Origin: an uncultured Actinomycetes bacterium
GTDB taxonomy: Bacteria > Actinomycetota > Actinomycetes > Nanopelagicales > Nanopelagicaceae
DNA length: 9,360 nt
Assembly (NCBI GenBank): GCA_903932885.1
Contig: CAIZHT010000109.1
Span: 1-9,360 of the forward strand
Direction of reading: 5' to 3'
Positions 1-7,075 of the stretch are shown piece after piece. A program made the position numbers and the translations under genes. The notes under the pieces were generated by a model, which worked only from the letters and a program-made list of their open reading frames with translations, did no database searches and was not told the origin of the DNA. Each line of letters opens with the position of its first letter. The first letter of the stretch is position 1.

Positions 1-458
1 CAGATGTCCGCGCAAAACTTGCTGAACTTGGTTTAACTCTTCCCGTAGCAGCGCTTCCAATTGCTGCTTATGTTCCTGCCGTTCGCACAGGAAATATCGT
101 TTTCACCGCAGGACAATTGCCGCTAGTTGATGGCGCAATGGCGCAGACAGGAAAAACTGGCGGAGATGTCAGCGTAGAACGCGCAAAAGAACTCGCTCAG
201 ATTTGCGCACTCAACGCACTTGCTGCAGTTGAACTCGTTGCTGATATCAACAAAATTGTTAAAGTTGTCCGCGTAGTTGGATATGTCAATGGAGTTGCTG
301 GCTTTGTAAATCATCCAGCCGTAGTCAACGGTGCAAGTGAATTATTTGTACACATCTGGGGCGATGCAGGAAAGCATGCACGTTCAGCTATTGGTGTTGC
401 AGAACTTCCGCTCAATTCTCCTGTAGAGATTGAGCTAACAGTCGAAATTTCCGACTAG
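1..458 (+). CDS. RidA (YjgF/YER057c/UK114) family protein, 5' partial
   Basis: The open frame enters from the left edge (first full codon at position 3) and ends at a TAG. The visible 151 residues begin DVRAKLAELGLTLP, which resembles the very N-terminus of the roughly 150-residue actinobacterial RidA group, so only a few residues are probably missing. Seen features are the AYVPAVRTGN...FTAGQLP strand region near the start and HARSAIGVAELP near the end. The Arg of HARS (codon 381-383) corresponds to the carboxylate-binding Arg of RidA enamine/imine deaminases, and a VEIEL segment follows. RidA proteins hydrolyse reactive 2-aminoacrylate-type imines released by PLP enzymes. This longer subgroup is less well characterised, so the exact substrate is uncertain. 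An internal in-frame ATG near 138 is too far in to be the start, because conserved fold sequence lies upstream of it. The stop codon directly abuts the crp stop on the other strand. A RidA gene next to crp also occurs in mycobacteria. Confidence 0.9.
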   Translation, partial: DVRAKLAELGLTLPVAALPIAAYVPAVRTGNIVFTAGQLPLVDGAMAQTGKTGGDVSVERAKELAQICALNALAAVELVADINKIVKVVRVVGYVNGVAGFVNHPAVVNGASELFVHIWGDAGKHARSAIGVAELPLNSPVEIELTVEISD

Positions 459-1142
459 TTACTTGCCGCGCTTTGAGAGGCGCTCAAGATCCAAAATAAC
501 AACTGCACGTCCATCAAGGCGTAACCAGTTGCGCCCAACAAAATCAGCGAGTGCTTTATTTACTGTTTCGCGTGATGCTCCAACTAATTGGGCTAACTCT
601 TCTTGAGTGAGATCATGATGAACGTATAGCCCTTCATCTGATTGCTTTCCGAAACGCTCGCCAAGGTCGATAAGTGCTTTTGCAACACGACCTGGAACAT
701 CAGAGAAAACTAAATCGCCAACAGCTTCATTTGTACGACGTAGGCGTTGAGCAAGACGTTCCAATAATTGCAAAGAGACTGCTGGGTTTTCTTTGAGCCA
801 CGGAATAACTTCATCATGGCCAAGGCTAAGTAATTTTGCATCAGTTACTGCAGTTGCAGTTGATGTACGTGGACCCGGATCAAAGAGAGAGAGCTCGCCA
901 AACATTTCGCCTGGCCCAAGTATGGATAACAAATTTTCGCGTCCATCACCACTTGATGTACCAAGTTTGAGTTTTCCCTCAACTATTACGTATAGGTGAT
1001 CGCCTTCATCGCCTTCGGCAAATAAAACTCCGCCTTTTGCAATCTTGACTGAGTCCATCGAAGCGCGCAATGAGACAGCGGCCGCTTCATCGAGCGCTGT
1101 AAAGAGAGGTGCGCGTCGTACGACATCTTCATCTGGGGTCAC
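459..1142 (-). CDS. crp: Crp/Fnr-family cAMP receptor protein (GlxR/CRP type)
   Basis: Global transcription factor of the actinobacterial CRP/GlxR type. Counting from the GTG at 1142 gives 227 residues, the usual family length. Residues about 10-120 form the cyclic-nucleotide-binding barrel, with the phosphate-binding cassette FGELSLFDPGPRTST at 81-95 (E83, R92 and T93 as the expected cAMP contacts). A dimerisation helix follows (about 117-140). The C-terminal winged HTH includes LTQEELAQLVGASRETVNKAL at about 178-198. The recognition helix has R191-E192-x3-K196, like the R-E-x3-R of E. coli CRP, so a TGTGA-like half-site is expected. The frame stays open to a TTG at 1190, adding 16 residues, but that start would overlap nth. 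GTG fits family length and has a -10-like TAAAGT seven bases upstream, consistent with a leaderless mRNA. The gene is divergent from nth (18 bp gap) and its stop touches the RidA stop. A likely target is acs in this window. Confidence 0.93.
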   Translation of the reverse strand: MTPDEDVVRRAPLFTALDEAAAVSLRASMDSVKIAKGGVLFAEGDEGDHLYVIVEGKLKLGTSSGDGRENLLSILGPGEMFGELSLFDPGPRTSTATAVTDAKLLSLGHDEVIPWLKENPAVSLQLLERLAQRLRRTNEAVGDLVFSDVPGRVAKALIDLGERFGKQSDEGLYVHHDLTQEELAQLVGASRETVNKALADFVGRNWLRLDGRAVVILDLERLSKRGK

Positions 1143-1160
1143 GAGGGGTACTTTACTCTC
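1143..1160. promoter_or_regulatory. Candidate bidirectional, leaderless promoter between crp and nth
   Basis: Only 18 bp separate the crp GTG (minus) and the nth ATG (plus). Within them lies GTACTTTAC. On the plus strand it gives TACTTT (1149-1154), a TAnnnT -10 element, six bases before the nth ATG. On the minus strand it gives TAAAGT (1155-1150), also TAnnnT, seven bases before the crp GTG. Transcription normally starts about 6-7 bases after a -10, so both transcripts would begin at or within a base of their start codons. Neither gene has a well-spaced Shine-Dalgarno; the purine runs GAGGGG and GAGAG are 12-13 bases away. I see no strong -35 at 15-18 bp on either side (TTCATC at 1128-1133 is a weak plus-strand candidate). 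Leaderless mRNAs are common in actinobacteria. The assignment is inference from spacing. Confidence 0.5.
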
Positions 1161-1859
1161 ATGCCCGTCGATAGCGAAATTCGCAGCCAAGCAAGGGCCG
1201 TATACCGAATTCTCACAAAAACTTATCCTGAGATTCGCTGCGAACTAGATTTCAAAAATCCACTTCAACTCATTCTTGCAACAGTATTGAGCGCGCAGTG
1301 CACCGATAAGAGAGTAAACAAGGTGACGCCAGCACTCTTTCGTAAATATAAGAATGCAAAAGCACTTGCTGGCGCTGATATTGCTGATCTTGAGGATCTA
1401 GTTTTCCAAACAGGTTTTTATCGTGCGAAGGCACGCAATATCAAAGGCCTGGCAACGAAATTAGTAACCGATTTTGATAGTGAAGTTCCAAGCACGCTCG
1501 AAGAACTTATAACACTGCCTGGAGTTGGTAGAAAGACTGCAAATGTTGTTTTAGGTCATGCATTCGATATTCCTGGAATTACGGTAGATACACATTTTGG
1601 TCGCCTCTCCCGAAGATTTGGTTGGACTAAAGAGATGGACCCCGTAAAGGTTGAAAGAGTAGTCGGTGAACTAATTCCACAAAAAGAATGGACAAATTTG
1701 TCACAACGAATGATCTGGCACGGTCGACGTATTTGTCATTCACGCAAACCTGCATGTGGTGCATGCCCCGTGGCTAAAATTTGTCCCTCAGTTGGAATTG
1801 GTGAGATGGATAAGAAGAAAGCACTTTTACTGGTCAAAACAGATAAGGATTTTCGATGA
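1161..1859 (+). CDS. nth: Endonuclease III (DNA glycosylase/AP lyase)
   Basis: Base-excision-repair enzyme that removes oxidised pyrimidines and cleaves the abasic site by a Schiff-base lyase step. The 232 residues match the family length. The helix-hairpin-helix is LPGVGRKTANVVL (119-131), with the catalytic Lys at 125. VDTHFGRL (142-149) carries the catalytic Asp at 143. A C-terminal [4Fe-4S] cluster motif is complete: C192-x6-C199-x2-C202-x5-C208. The N-terminal ELDFKNPLQLILATVLSAQCTD (29-49, read in two parts) is typical of actinobacterial Nth. The ATG at 1161 is the only sensible start; the alternatives would run into crp or delete conserved sequence. The residues after the cluster (about 209-232) are a short lysine-rich tail with no recognised domain. 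The gene is divergent from crp and is followed by the TlpA-like gene with a 4-base ATGA stop/start overlap, so the two are probably co-transcribed and translationally coupled. Confidence 0.95.
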   Translation: MPVDSEIRSQARAVYRILTKTYPEIRCELDFKNPLQLILATVLSAQCTDKRVNKVTPALFRKYKNAKALAGADIADLEDLVFQTGFYRAKARNIKGLATKLVTDFDSEVPSTLEELITLPGVGRKTANVVLGHAFDIPGITVDTHFGRLSRRFGWTKEMDPVKVERVVGELIPQKEWTNLSQRMIWHGRRICHSRKPACGACPVAKICPSVGIGEMDKKKALLLVKTDKDFR

Positions 1860-2386
1860 AAAGAATTGCGCTCTTACTGAGCACGCTTCTGCTCTTATCA
1901 GGCTGCGCAAAAAGTGTTGAACCAATAGCTGGGGAAGTAATTTCTTGCGCCGAAATAAATATGGATACATCAATTACAGAAGGGGTTCAACTTGGTTGCC
2001 TCGATGGCGGGGAAGGCGGCTATTTACAAGGGTTGCGTGGGCCGATGATTCTCAACGTATGGGCTTCATGGTGTTATGAATGTGGAATTGAAATGCCATA
2101 TCTGCGATCTTTTTATGCAAAGGCACAGGGCAAAGTTGCTCTCGTTGGCGTAGATGTTGAAGAAAAAAACATTGAAGCCGGGCAAAAATATGTAGAGAGC
2201 AACGGGATGACCTGGCCAAATTTCTTTGATGCCGATGGGAGTTCTCGAGGATATTTAGGGATGGGCGTGCCAGTGACGTGGTTTATTGCAGCCGATGGAA
2301 GCGTTGCTTATAAGAAAATAGGTGGCTTCAAGAATGAGCTTGAAATCATTGAGCTAACCGCTAAATACTTGGATGTAACTCTTTAG
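1856..2386 (+). CDS. TlpA/ResA-like thioredoxin-fold lipoprotein
   Basis: Secreted, membrane-anchored thiol-disulfide oxidoreductase of 176 residues. The N-terminus [17 protein letters not shown] is a lipoprotein signal peptide: K2-R3, a Leu-rich core, lipobox LSG and acylated C17. The mature part is a thioredoxin fold with the active site WASWCYEC (69-76, redox pair C73/C76) and a cis-Pro loop GVPVTWFI (137-144, cis-Pro P139). Two further cysteines, C31 and C48, lie before the fold, at positions where I recall actinobacterial relatives also carrying cysteines; they may form a second disulfide. TlpA/ResA proteins usually reduce disulfides in extracytoplasmic apocytochromes or copper-site proteins. 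No ccdA or ccs gene is in the window, so the partner is unknown. The start overlaps the nth stop (ATGA), with AAGGA six bases upstream. The TAG overlaps the acs stop on the opposite strand. A thioredoxin-like gene after nth also occurs in mycobacteria. Confidence 0.88.
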   Translation: MKRIALLLSTLLLLSGCAKSVEPIAGEVISCAEINMDTSITEGVQLGCLDGGEGGYLQGLRGPMILNVWASWCYECGIEMPYLRSFYAKAQGKVALVGVDVEEKNIEAGQKYVESNGMTWPNFFDADGSSRGYLGMGVPVTWFIAADGSVAYKKIGGFKNELEIIELTAKYLDVTL

Positions 2387-4347
2387 TTCTCATCCTTAGA
2401 TGTATTTAGTCCCTCTTTGATCAACTTCATGACATTTGGATCAGCAAGAGTTGTTGCATCACCAACGACGCGATTTTCAGCAACATCTTTGAGTAAACGA
2501 CGCATGATTTTTCCACTTCGAGTCTTTGGTAATTCTGCAACTACAAGAATCTGACGTGGTCGTGCAATTGCGCCAATTTCTTTAGTAACGTGATTTCGAA
2601 GTTGAGTCACTAGCTCTTCACCATTTGCATGCTCAATACCACCACGCAAAATAACAAATGCAACAATTCCTTGACCAGTCATCGCATCCGCTGCACCAAC
2701 AACAGCTGCTTCAGCAACTGATTCATGTGAAACTAATGCAGACTCAACTTCAGTAGTTGAAATACGGTGACCTGAAACATTCATAACATCATCGACGCGA
2801 CCAAGTAACCAAATAGCACCGTTGTTATCGAGTTTTGCACCATCACCTGCAAAATAAATATTTTTAAAGCGTGACCAATAAGTCTCTTTATAACGCTCGT
2901 TCTCGCCCCAAATTCCACGCAACATTGATGGCCATGGTTGATCCAAGATAAGAAATCCTCCATGACCATTTCCAACTTCATTCGCTGAATCGTCAACAAC
3001 TTTTGCACTAATTCCAGGAAGTGGTCCCATTGCAGATCCTGGTTTAGTTGCAGTTACTCCAGGCAAAGGTGAAATCATGATTGCACCTGTTTCAGTTTGC
3101 CACCATGTATCAACAATTGGGCAACGGTTTCCACCAATAATTTCGCGGTACCACATCCATGCTTCAGGATTAATTGGTTCACCTACTGAGCCAAGCAAGC
3201 GCAGAGATGAAAGGTCATGCGCTTTTGGAAATTCATCTCCCCACTTCATCCATGTACGAATAAGCGTTGGTGCGGTGTACAAAATAGTTACACCATATTT
3301 TGCGATGATTTCAAAAATGCGACCTTTGTGTGGTGTATCTGGCGTACCTTCATACATTACTTGCGTCGCACCATTTATTAGTGGGCCGTAAACAACATAC
3401 GAGTGGCCCGTTACCCAACCAACATCAGCGGTACACCAATAGACATCGGTTTCAGCTTTGATATCAAAAACCATCTTGTGTGTGTAAGCCACTTGAGTGA
3501 GATATCCACCAGTGGTGTGAAAAATTCCTTTTGGTTTAGCCGTTGTTCCCGATGTGTAGAGAATGAATAATGGGTGCTCGGAATCAAAGAATTCAGGCTT
3601 ATGTTCACTGCTTTGACGGCCCATAATTTCGTGCCACCAAATATCGCGAGAAGAATCCCAGGCAGTTTCTTGCTTTGTGCGTTGCACAACTAAGACTTTT
3701 TCAACATTTGTCGCACCTTTGAGCGCTTCATCCACAGCAGGCTTAAGCGCAAATGCGGCGCCTTTTCTATACCCGCCATCAGATGTAATAACTAACTTTG
3801 CATCTGCATCTTGAATGCGTGACAAAAGCGCATCAGCTGAGAAACCACCGAAGACAACGGAATGTGGGGCACCAATTCGGGCGCATGCCAACATTGCAAT
3901 TGCCGCCTCAGGAATCATCGGCATATAAATTGCAACGCGATCACCTGCTTTGATTCCAAGTTCGATAAGAGCGTTCGCCGCTTTCTTTACATCTGTTAAT
4001 AATTCTGAATATGTAATATCGCGAGAGTCTCCAGGTTCGCCTTCAAAATGAAAAGCAACTCGATTCCCACGTCCGGCATCAACATGGCGATCCAAGGCAT
4101 TGACTGTTGCATTTATTTTTCCACCAACAAACCATTGCGCAAAGGGTGGTTGCCAATCAAGAACTTGATTCCACTTTTTATCCCACGTTAACTCTTCGGC
4201 TTGCTTTGCCCAAAAAGCTAAGCGATCAGATTCCGCTTCCTTATATAGAGAAGCTTTGCCATTTGCTGCGGCGCTAAATTCTGCACTCGGTGCAAATGTG
4301 CGCTCTTCGCTGAGTAAGTTTTCTAGAGAATCTTTTTCCTGGCTCAT
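2383..4347 (-). CDS. acs: Acetyl-CoA synthetase (AMP-forming)
   Basis: Activates acetate to acetyl-CoA via acetyl-AMP (ATP + acetate + CoA), letting the cell scavenge acetate. Counted from the ATG at 4347 it has 654 residues, close to E. coli Acs (652). ANL-superfamily motifs in order: [11 protein letters not shown] (264-274, P-loop), WWQTETG (415-421, the Trp expected to limit the pocket to short acyl groups), YFAGDGA (498-504), [13 protein letters not shown] (516-528, hinge region) and PKTRSGK (607-613). K613 is the catalytic lysine that Gcn5-type acetyltransferases modify in this family. The frame extends upstream to a TTG at 4383. That TTG forms the -35 box of the likely promoter, and the added residues are not family-like, so ATG 4347 ([12 protein letters not shown]) is preferred. 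The stop overlaps the tlpA stop by four bases. Mycobacteria also have acs near crp/nth. Confidence 0.96.
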   Translation of the reverse strand: MSQEKDSLENLLSEERTFAPSAEFSAAANGKASLYKEAESDRLAFWAKQAEELTWDKKWNQVLDWQPPFAQWFVGGKINATVNALDRHVDAGRGNRVAFHFEGEPGDSRDITYSELLTDVKKAANALIELGIKAGDRVAIYMPMIPEAAIAMLACARIGAPHSVVFGGFSADALLSRIQDADAKLVITSDGGYRKGAAFALKPAVDEALKGATNVEKVLVVQRTKQETAWDSSRDIWWHEIMGRQSSEHKPEFFDSEHPLFILYTSGTTAKPKGIFHTTGGYLTQVAYTHKMVFDIKAETDVYWCTADVGWVTGHSYVVYGPLINGATQVMYEGTPDTPHKGRIFEIIAKYGVTILYTAPTLIRTWMKWGDEFPKAHDLSSLRLLGSVGEPINPEAWMWYREIIGGNRCPIVDTWWQTETGAIMISPLPGVTATKPGSAMGPLPGISAKVVDDSANEVGNGHGGFLILDQPWPSMLRGIWGENERYKETYWSRFKNIYFAGDGAKLDNNGAIWLLGRVDDVMNVSGHRISTTEVESALVSHESVAEAAVVGAADAMTGQGIVAFVILRGGIEHANGEELVTQLRNHVTKEIGAIARPRQILVVAELPKTRSGKIMRRLLKDVAENRVVGDATTLADPNVMKLIKEGLNTSKDEN

Positions 4348-4355
4348 AACACTTG

Positions 4356-4383
4356 AGATTACTAGTTCAGCCCTATTTATCAA
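4356..4383 (-). promoter_or_regulatory. Candidate acs promoter (-35/-10)
   Basis: On the minus strand, TTGATA (4383-4378, five of six matches to TTGACA) is followed by a 16-bp spacer and TAATCT (4361-4356, a TAnnnT -10). The -10 ends eight bases before the acs ATG, so transcription would start at about 4348-4349 and give a leaderless or nearly leaderless mRNA. This agrees with the absence of a Shine-Dalgarno before the ATG. The assignment rests on sequence match only. Confidence 0.5.
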
Positions 4384-4396
4384 CAGTCTTTTTTGG

Positions 4397-4412
4397 TGAG
4401 ACTTTTTTCTCA
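4397..4412. promoter_or_regulatory. CRP-like operator upstream of acs
   Basis: TGAGA-CTTTTT-TCTCA is a perfect 5+6+5 inverted repeat. It has the same geometry as the CRP/GlxR site TGTGA-N6-TCACA, with one symmetrical mismatch per arm (third base). It lies upstream of the candidate acs -35, with its centre about 56 bp before the predicted start site. That is an activator-like position, although not the canonical -61.5 or -41.5. Crp encoded at 459-1142 keeps the R-E-x3-K recognition pattern. Acs is a CRP target in other bacteria, so regulation is plausible but not shown. Confidence 0.4.
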
Positions 4413-4473
4413 GGCAAGTTGGTGAGGATACGCACTCAATTCATCCAAAAAATTCCAACGAAAGAAGAGAACT

Positions 4474-4581
4474 ATGGGCTTTGCCGCATTCCTCCTCGCA
4501 TTTATCAAATTTCTCATGAACCCAACGATGATCATGGCCTTTGCCAACCTTTTATCTAAAGCGCTCAAAACCCTCGGCTAA
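4474..4581 (+). CDS. Small amphipathic/hydrophobic peptide (35 aa), putative
   Basis: An ATG preceded by a purine-rich AAGAAGAGA (4462-4470, three bases before the ATG) opens a 35-codon frame ending in TAA. The peptide begins MGFAAFLLAFIKFLMNP and ends SKALKTLG. It has three lysines (12, 29, 32) and no acidic residue. Residues 2-15 are strongly hydrophobic, with a single Lys. After an Asn-Pro turn (16-17), residues 19-34 form an amphipathic helix: I20, F23, L27, L31 and L34 on one face, N25, S28, K29 and K32 on the other. No family is recognised. By appearance it could be a small membrane protein, a membrane-active peptide such as a type I toxin, or a leader peptide for the downstream structured region and fba. 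It has no runs of one amino-acid codon type that would mark classical attenuation. A chance ORF is possible; conservation would decide. Confidence 0.42.
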   Translation: MGFAAFLLAFIKFLMNPTMIMAFANLLSKALKTLG

Positions 4582-4584
4582 GGC

Positions 4585-4665
4585 GAGAGGCTGGAAACGC
4601 CTCTACAAATAGGCGTAATTTCCGTGTTAGCGCCAATTAGTGAGAGGATACGTCGTAAGCCTCTC
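4585..4665 (+). repeat. Duplicated GAGAGG / CCTCTC complementary arms
   Basis: GAGAGGC at 4585-4591 and GAGAGG at 4642-4647 are near-identical, as are GCCTCT at 4599-4604 and GCCTCTC at 4659-4665. Each GAGAGG copy can pair with either CCTCT copy. The first copy pairs perfectly over seven bases with the distant 4659-4665. CGCCT (4598-4602) can also pair with AGGCG (4611-4615). Mutually exclusive folds are therefore possible, as in switch-like leaders, or the element may have arisen by duplication of one hairpin. The base matches are seen directly; function is not. Confidence 0.55.
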
Positions 4666-4718
4666 ATCGGCCCAATGGTGCGCACGGTATGAGATTTACA
4701 CCTTGAGCCGAATAATTT

Positions 4719-4722
4719 GGAG
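4719..4722 (+). promoter_or_regulatory. fba ribosome binding site
   Basis: GGAG five bases before the ATG at 4728 is the clearest Shine-Dalgarno in the window and fixes the fba start. It lies nine bases after the base of hairpin D, so folding of the leader could influence its access. Confidence 0.7.
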
Positions 4723-4727
4723 CCTAA

Positions 4728-5762
4728 ATGCCAATTGCAACCCCCGAAATTTATGCCGAAATGTTGGATCGCGCTAAAAAAGGCGCTTTCGCATATCCAG
4801 CAATCAACGTTTCATCATCACAGACCATCACTGCAGCTATTCGTGGATTTGCCGAAGCGCAATCAGATGGAATCATTCAATTTTCATGGGGCGGTGCTGA
4901 ATATGCATCTGGCTCAACAATTAAGAAGATGGTCGATGGAGCGGTAGCACTCGCTGAGTACGCGCACATTGTTGCCAAGAATTACAACGTACATATTGGT
5001 ATTCACACCGATCACTGCCCAGCCGAAAAGCTCGATGGTTTCATGAAGCCATTACTCGCACTTGGCGCAGAACGAATCAAGTCAGGCAAAGCGCCACTAT
5101 TCAATTCACATATGTGGGATGGCTCGGCTGTTGATATGAAAGAAAATATGAAAGTTGCTGCAGAGATGCAGAAGATGTCAATCGCTGCAAAAACAATTCT
5201 CGAAATTGAAATCGGTGTTGTTGGCGGAGAAGAAGATGGTGTTGAAGCAAAGCACGATGCAAAGCTGTATTCAACTCCTGAAGATGCACTCATGACAATC
5301 GAAACCTTGGGCTCTGATCCAAGTACTCGTTACATGGTCGCCGCAACATTTGGAAACGTTCACGGCGTTTACAAGCCAGGTAACGTTGTATTGCAACCAA
5401 AAATTCTTCGAACATTGCAAGATGCAGTTTCCAAAAAGCTTGGTCTTCCTGAGGGAAGCAAGCCAATGGACCTTGTTTTCCACGGTGGCTCAGGCTCACT
5501 TCTTACTGAAATTCGCGAATCACTCGACTACGGTGTTGTAAAGATGAATATTGATACTGATACTCAATATGCATTTACACGTCCTGTCGTGGATCACATG
5601 ATGAAAAATTACGACGGCGTTCTCAAAATTGATGGCGAAGTTGGAAATAAGAAGTCTTACGATCCACGCGCATGGGGCAAAGCTGCAGAAGCTGGCATGG
5701 CTGCACGTATTGGTGTTGCTTGCGAAGATCTTCGCTCAACTGGTACATCACTACTCAAGTAA
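4728..5762 (+). CDS. fba: Class II fructose-bisphosphate aldolase
   Basis: Zinc-dependent aldolase of glycolysis and gluconeogenesis: fructose 1,6-bisphosphate to/from glyceraldehyde 3-phosphate plus DHAP. The 344 residues match the FbaA-type class II family. IHTDHCPAEKL (92-102) holds the catalytic D95 and the zinc ligand H96. LEIEIGVVGGEEDGVE (158-173) is the class II signature containing the mobile acidic loop. FGNVHGVYKPG (208-218) holds H212 and FHGGSGS (251-257) holds H252, the other zinc-binding histidines. VKMNIDTDTQ (271-280) forms the DHAP phosphate-binding segment, with N274. The start is set by GGAG five bases upstream. It is followed by purA after 27 bp on the same strand, a linkage also seen loosely in other actinobacteria, and is preceded by the structured region. 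No confident promoter was found right before it, so transcription may begin upstream of the small peptide ORF. Confidence 0.97.
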   Translation: MPIATPEIYAEMLDRAKKGAFAYPAINVSSSQTITAAIRGFAEAQSDGIIQFSWGGAEYASGSTIKKMVDGAVALAEYAHIVAKNYNVHIGIHTDHCPAEKLDGFMKPLLALGAERIKSGKAPLFNSHMWDGSAVDMKENMKVAAEMQKMSIAAKTILEIEIGVVGGEEDGVEAKHDAKLYSTPEDALMTIETLGSDPSTRYMVAATFGNVHGVYKPGNVVLQPKILRTLQDAVSKKLGLPEGSKPMDLVFHGGSGSLLTEIRESLDYGVVKMNIDTDTQYAFTRPVVDHMMKNYDGVLKIDGEVGNKKSYDPRAWGKAAEAGMAARIGVACEDLRSTGTSLLK

Positions 5763-7073
<1,311 letters not shown>

Positions 7074-7075
7074 AT

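Larger units (their letters stand above)
4582..4727 (+). ncRNA. Candidate structured leader RNA upstream of fba
   Basis: Four hairpins follow one another between the small ORF stop and the fba ribosome binding site. A: AGAGGC 4586-4591 with GCCTCT 4599-4604, 7-nt loop. B: GGCG-TAA 4612-4618 with TTA-CGCC 4627-4634, one bulged G, 8-nt loop. C: TGAGAGG 4641-4647 with CCTCTCA 4660-4666, plus a small inner TAC/GTA pairing. D: CGGC, CAA and GGTG (4668-4680) with CACC, TTG and GCCG (4699-4710), 11 pairs with one mismatch and one bulge, 18-nt loop. No hairpin is followed by a T-run, so none is a standard intrinsic terminator. I do not recognise conserved cores of TPP, FMN, cobalamin, SAM, glycine, purine, fluoride, T-box, SRP, 6S or tmRNA elements. 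It may be a cis-regulatory leader, the 3' part of a small RNA covering the peptide ORF, or an mRNA-processing site. Compensatory base changes in relatives would be decisive. Confidence 0.4.

Noticed and set aside
463..482. GCGC-N8-GCGC inverted repeat at the RidA/crp junction as a bidirectional terminator.
   Set aside because: A four-bp stem inside the crp coding end with no T-run is too weak to call.
1143..1190. Longer crp starting at TTG 1190.
   Set aside because: It would overlap the nth start by 30 bases and add 16 residues beyond the family length; GTG 1142 gives the normal 227 residues.
4385..4412. AGTCT / AGACT hairpin followed by a T-run on the plus strand, like an intrinsic terminator.
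   Set aside because: The stem is only five bp and no plus-strand gene ends nearby; the closest is tlpA, 2 kb upstream behind acs. The same bases form the CRP-like palindrome, which explains them better.
4353..4559. 68-codon plus-strand open frame across the acs promoter region.
   Set aside because: No ribosome binding site, not protein-like in composition, and it overlaps both the acs promoter elements and the better small peptide ORF in another frame.
4422..4652. Short direct repeat GTGAGGATACG (4422-4432) and GTGAGAGGATACG (4640-4652).
   Set aside because: Only about 11 shared bases with a two-base insertion, and the second copy is part of hairpin C; it may be chance or a weak shared motif.
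4713..4718. TAATTT as a -10 for a promoter directly before fba.
   Set aside because: It would start the mRNA after the good GGAG Shine-Dalgarno, and no convincing -35 lies 16-18 bp upstream.
5012..5499. Several minus-strand open frames of 60-90 codons inside fba, and similar ones inside purA, purD and acs.
   Set aside because: They are mirror or off-frame shadows of strongly conserved genes, with low-complexity or implausible protein sequence.
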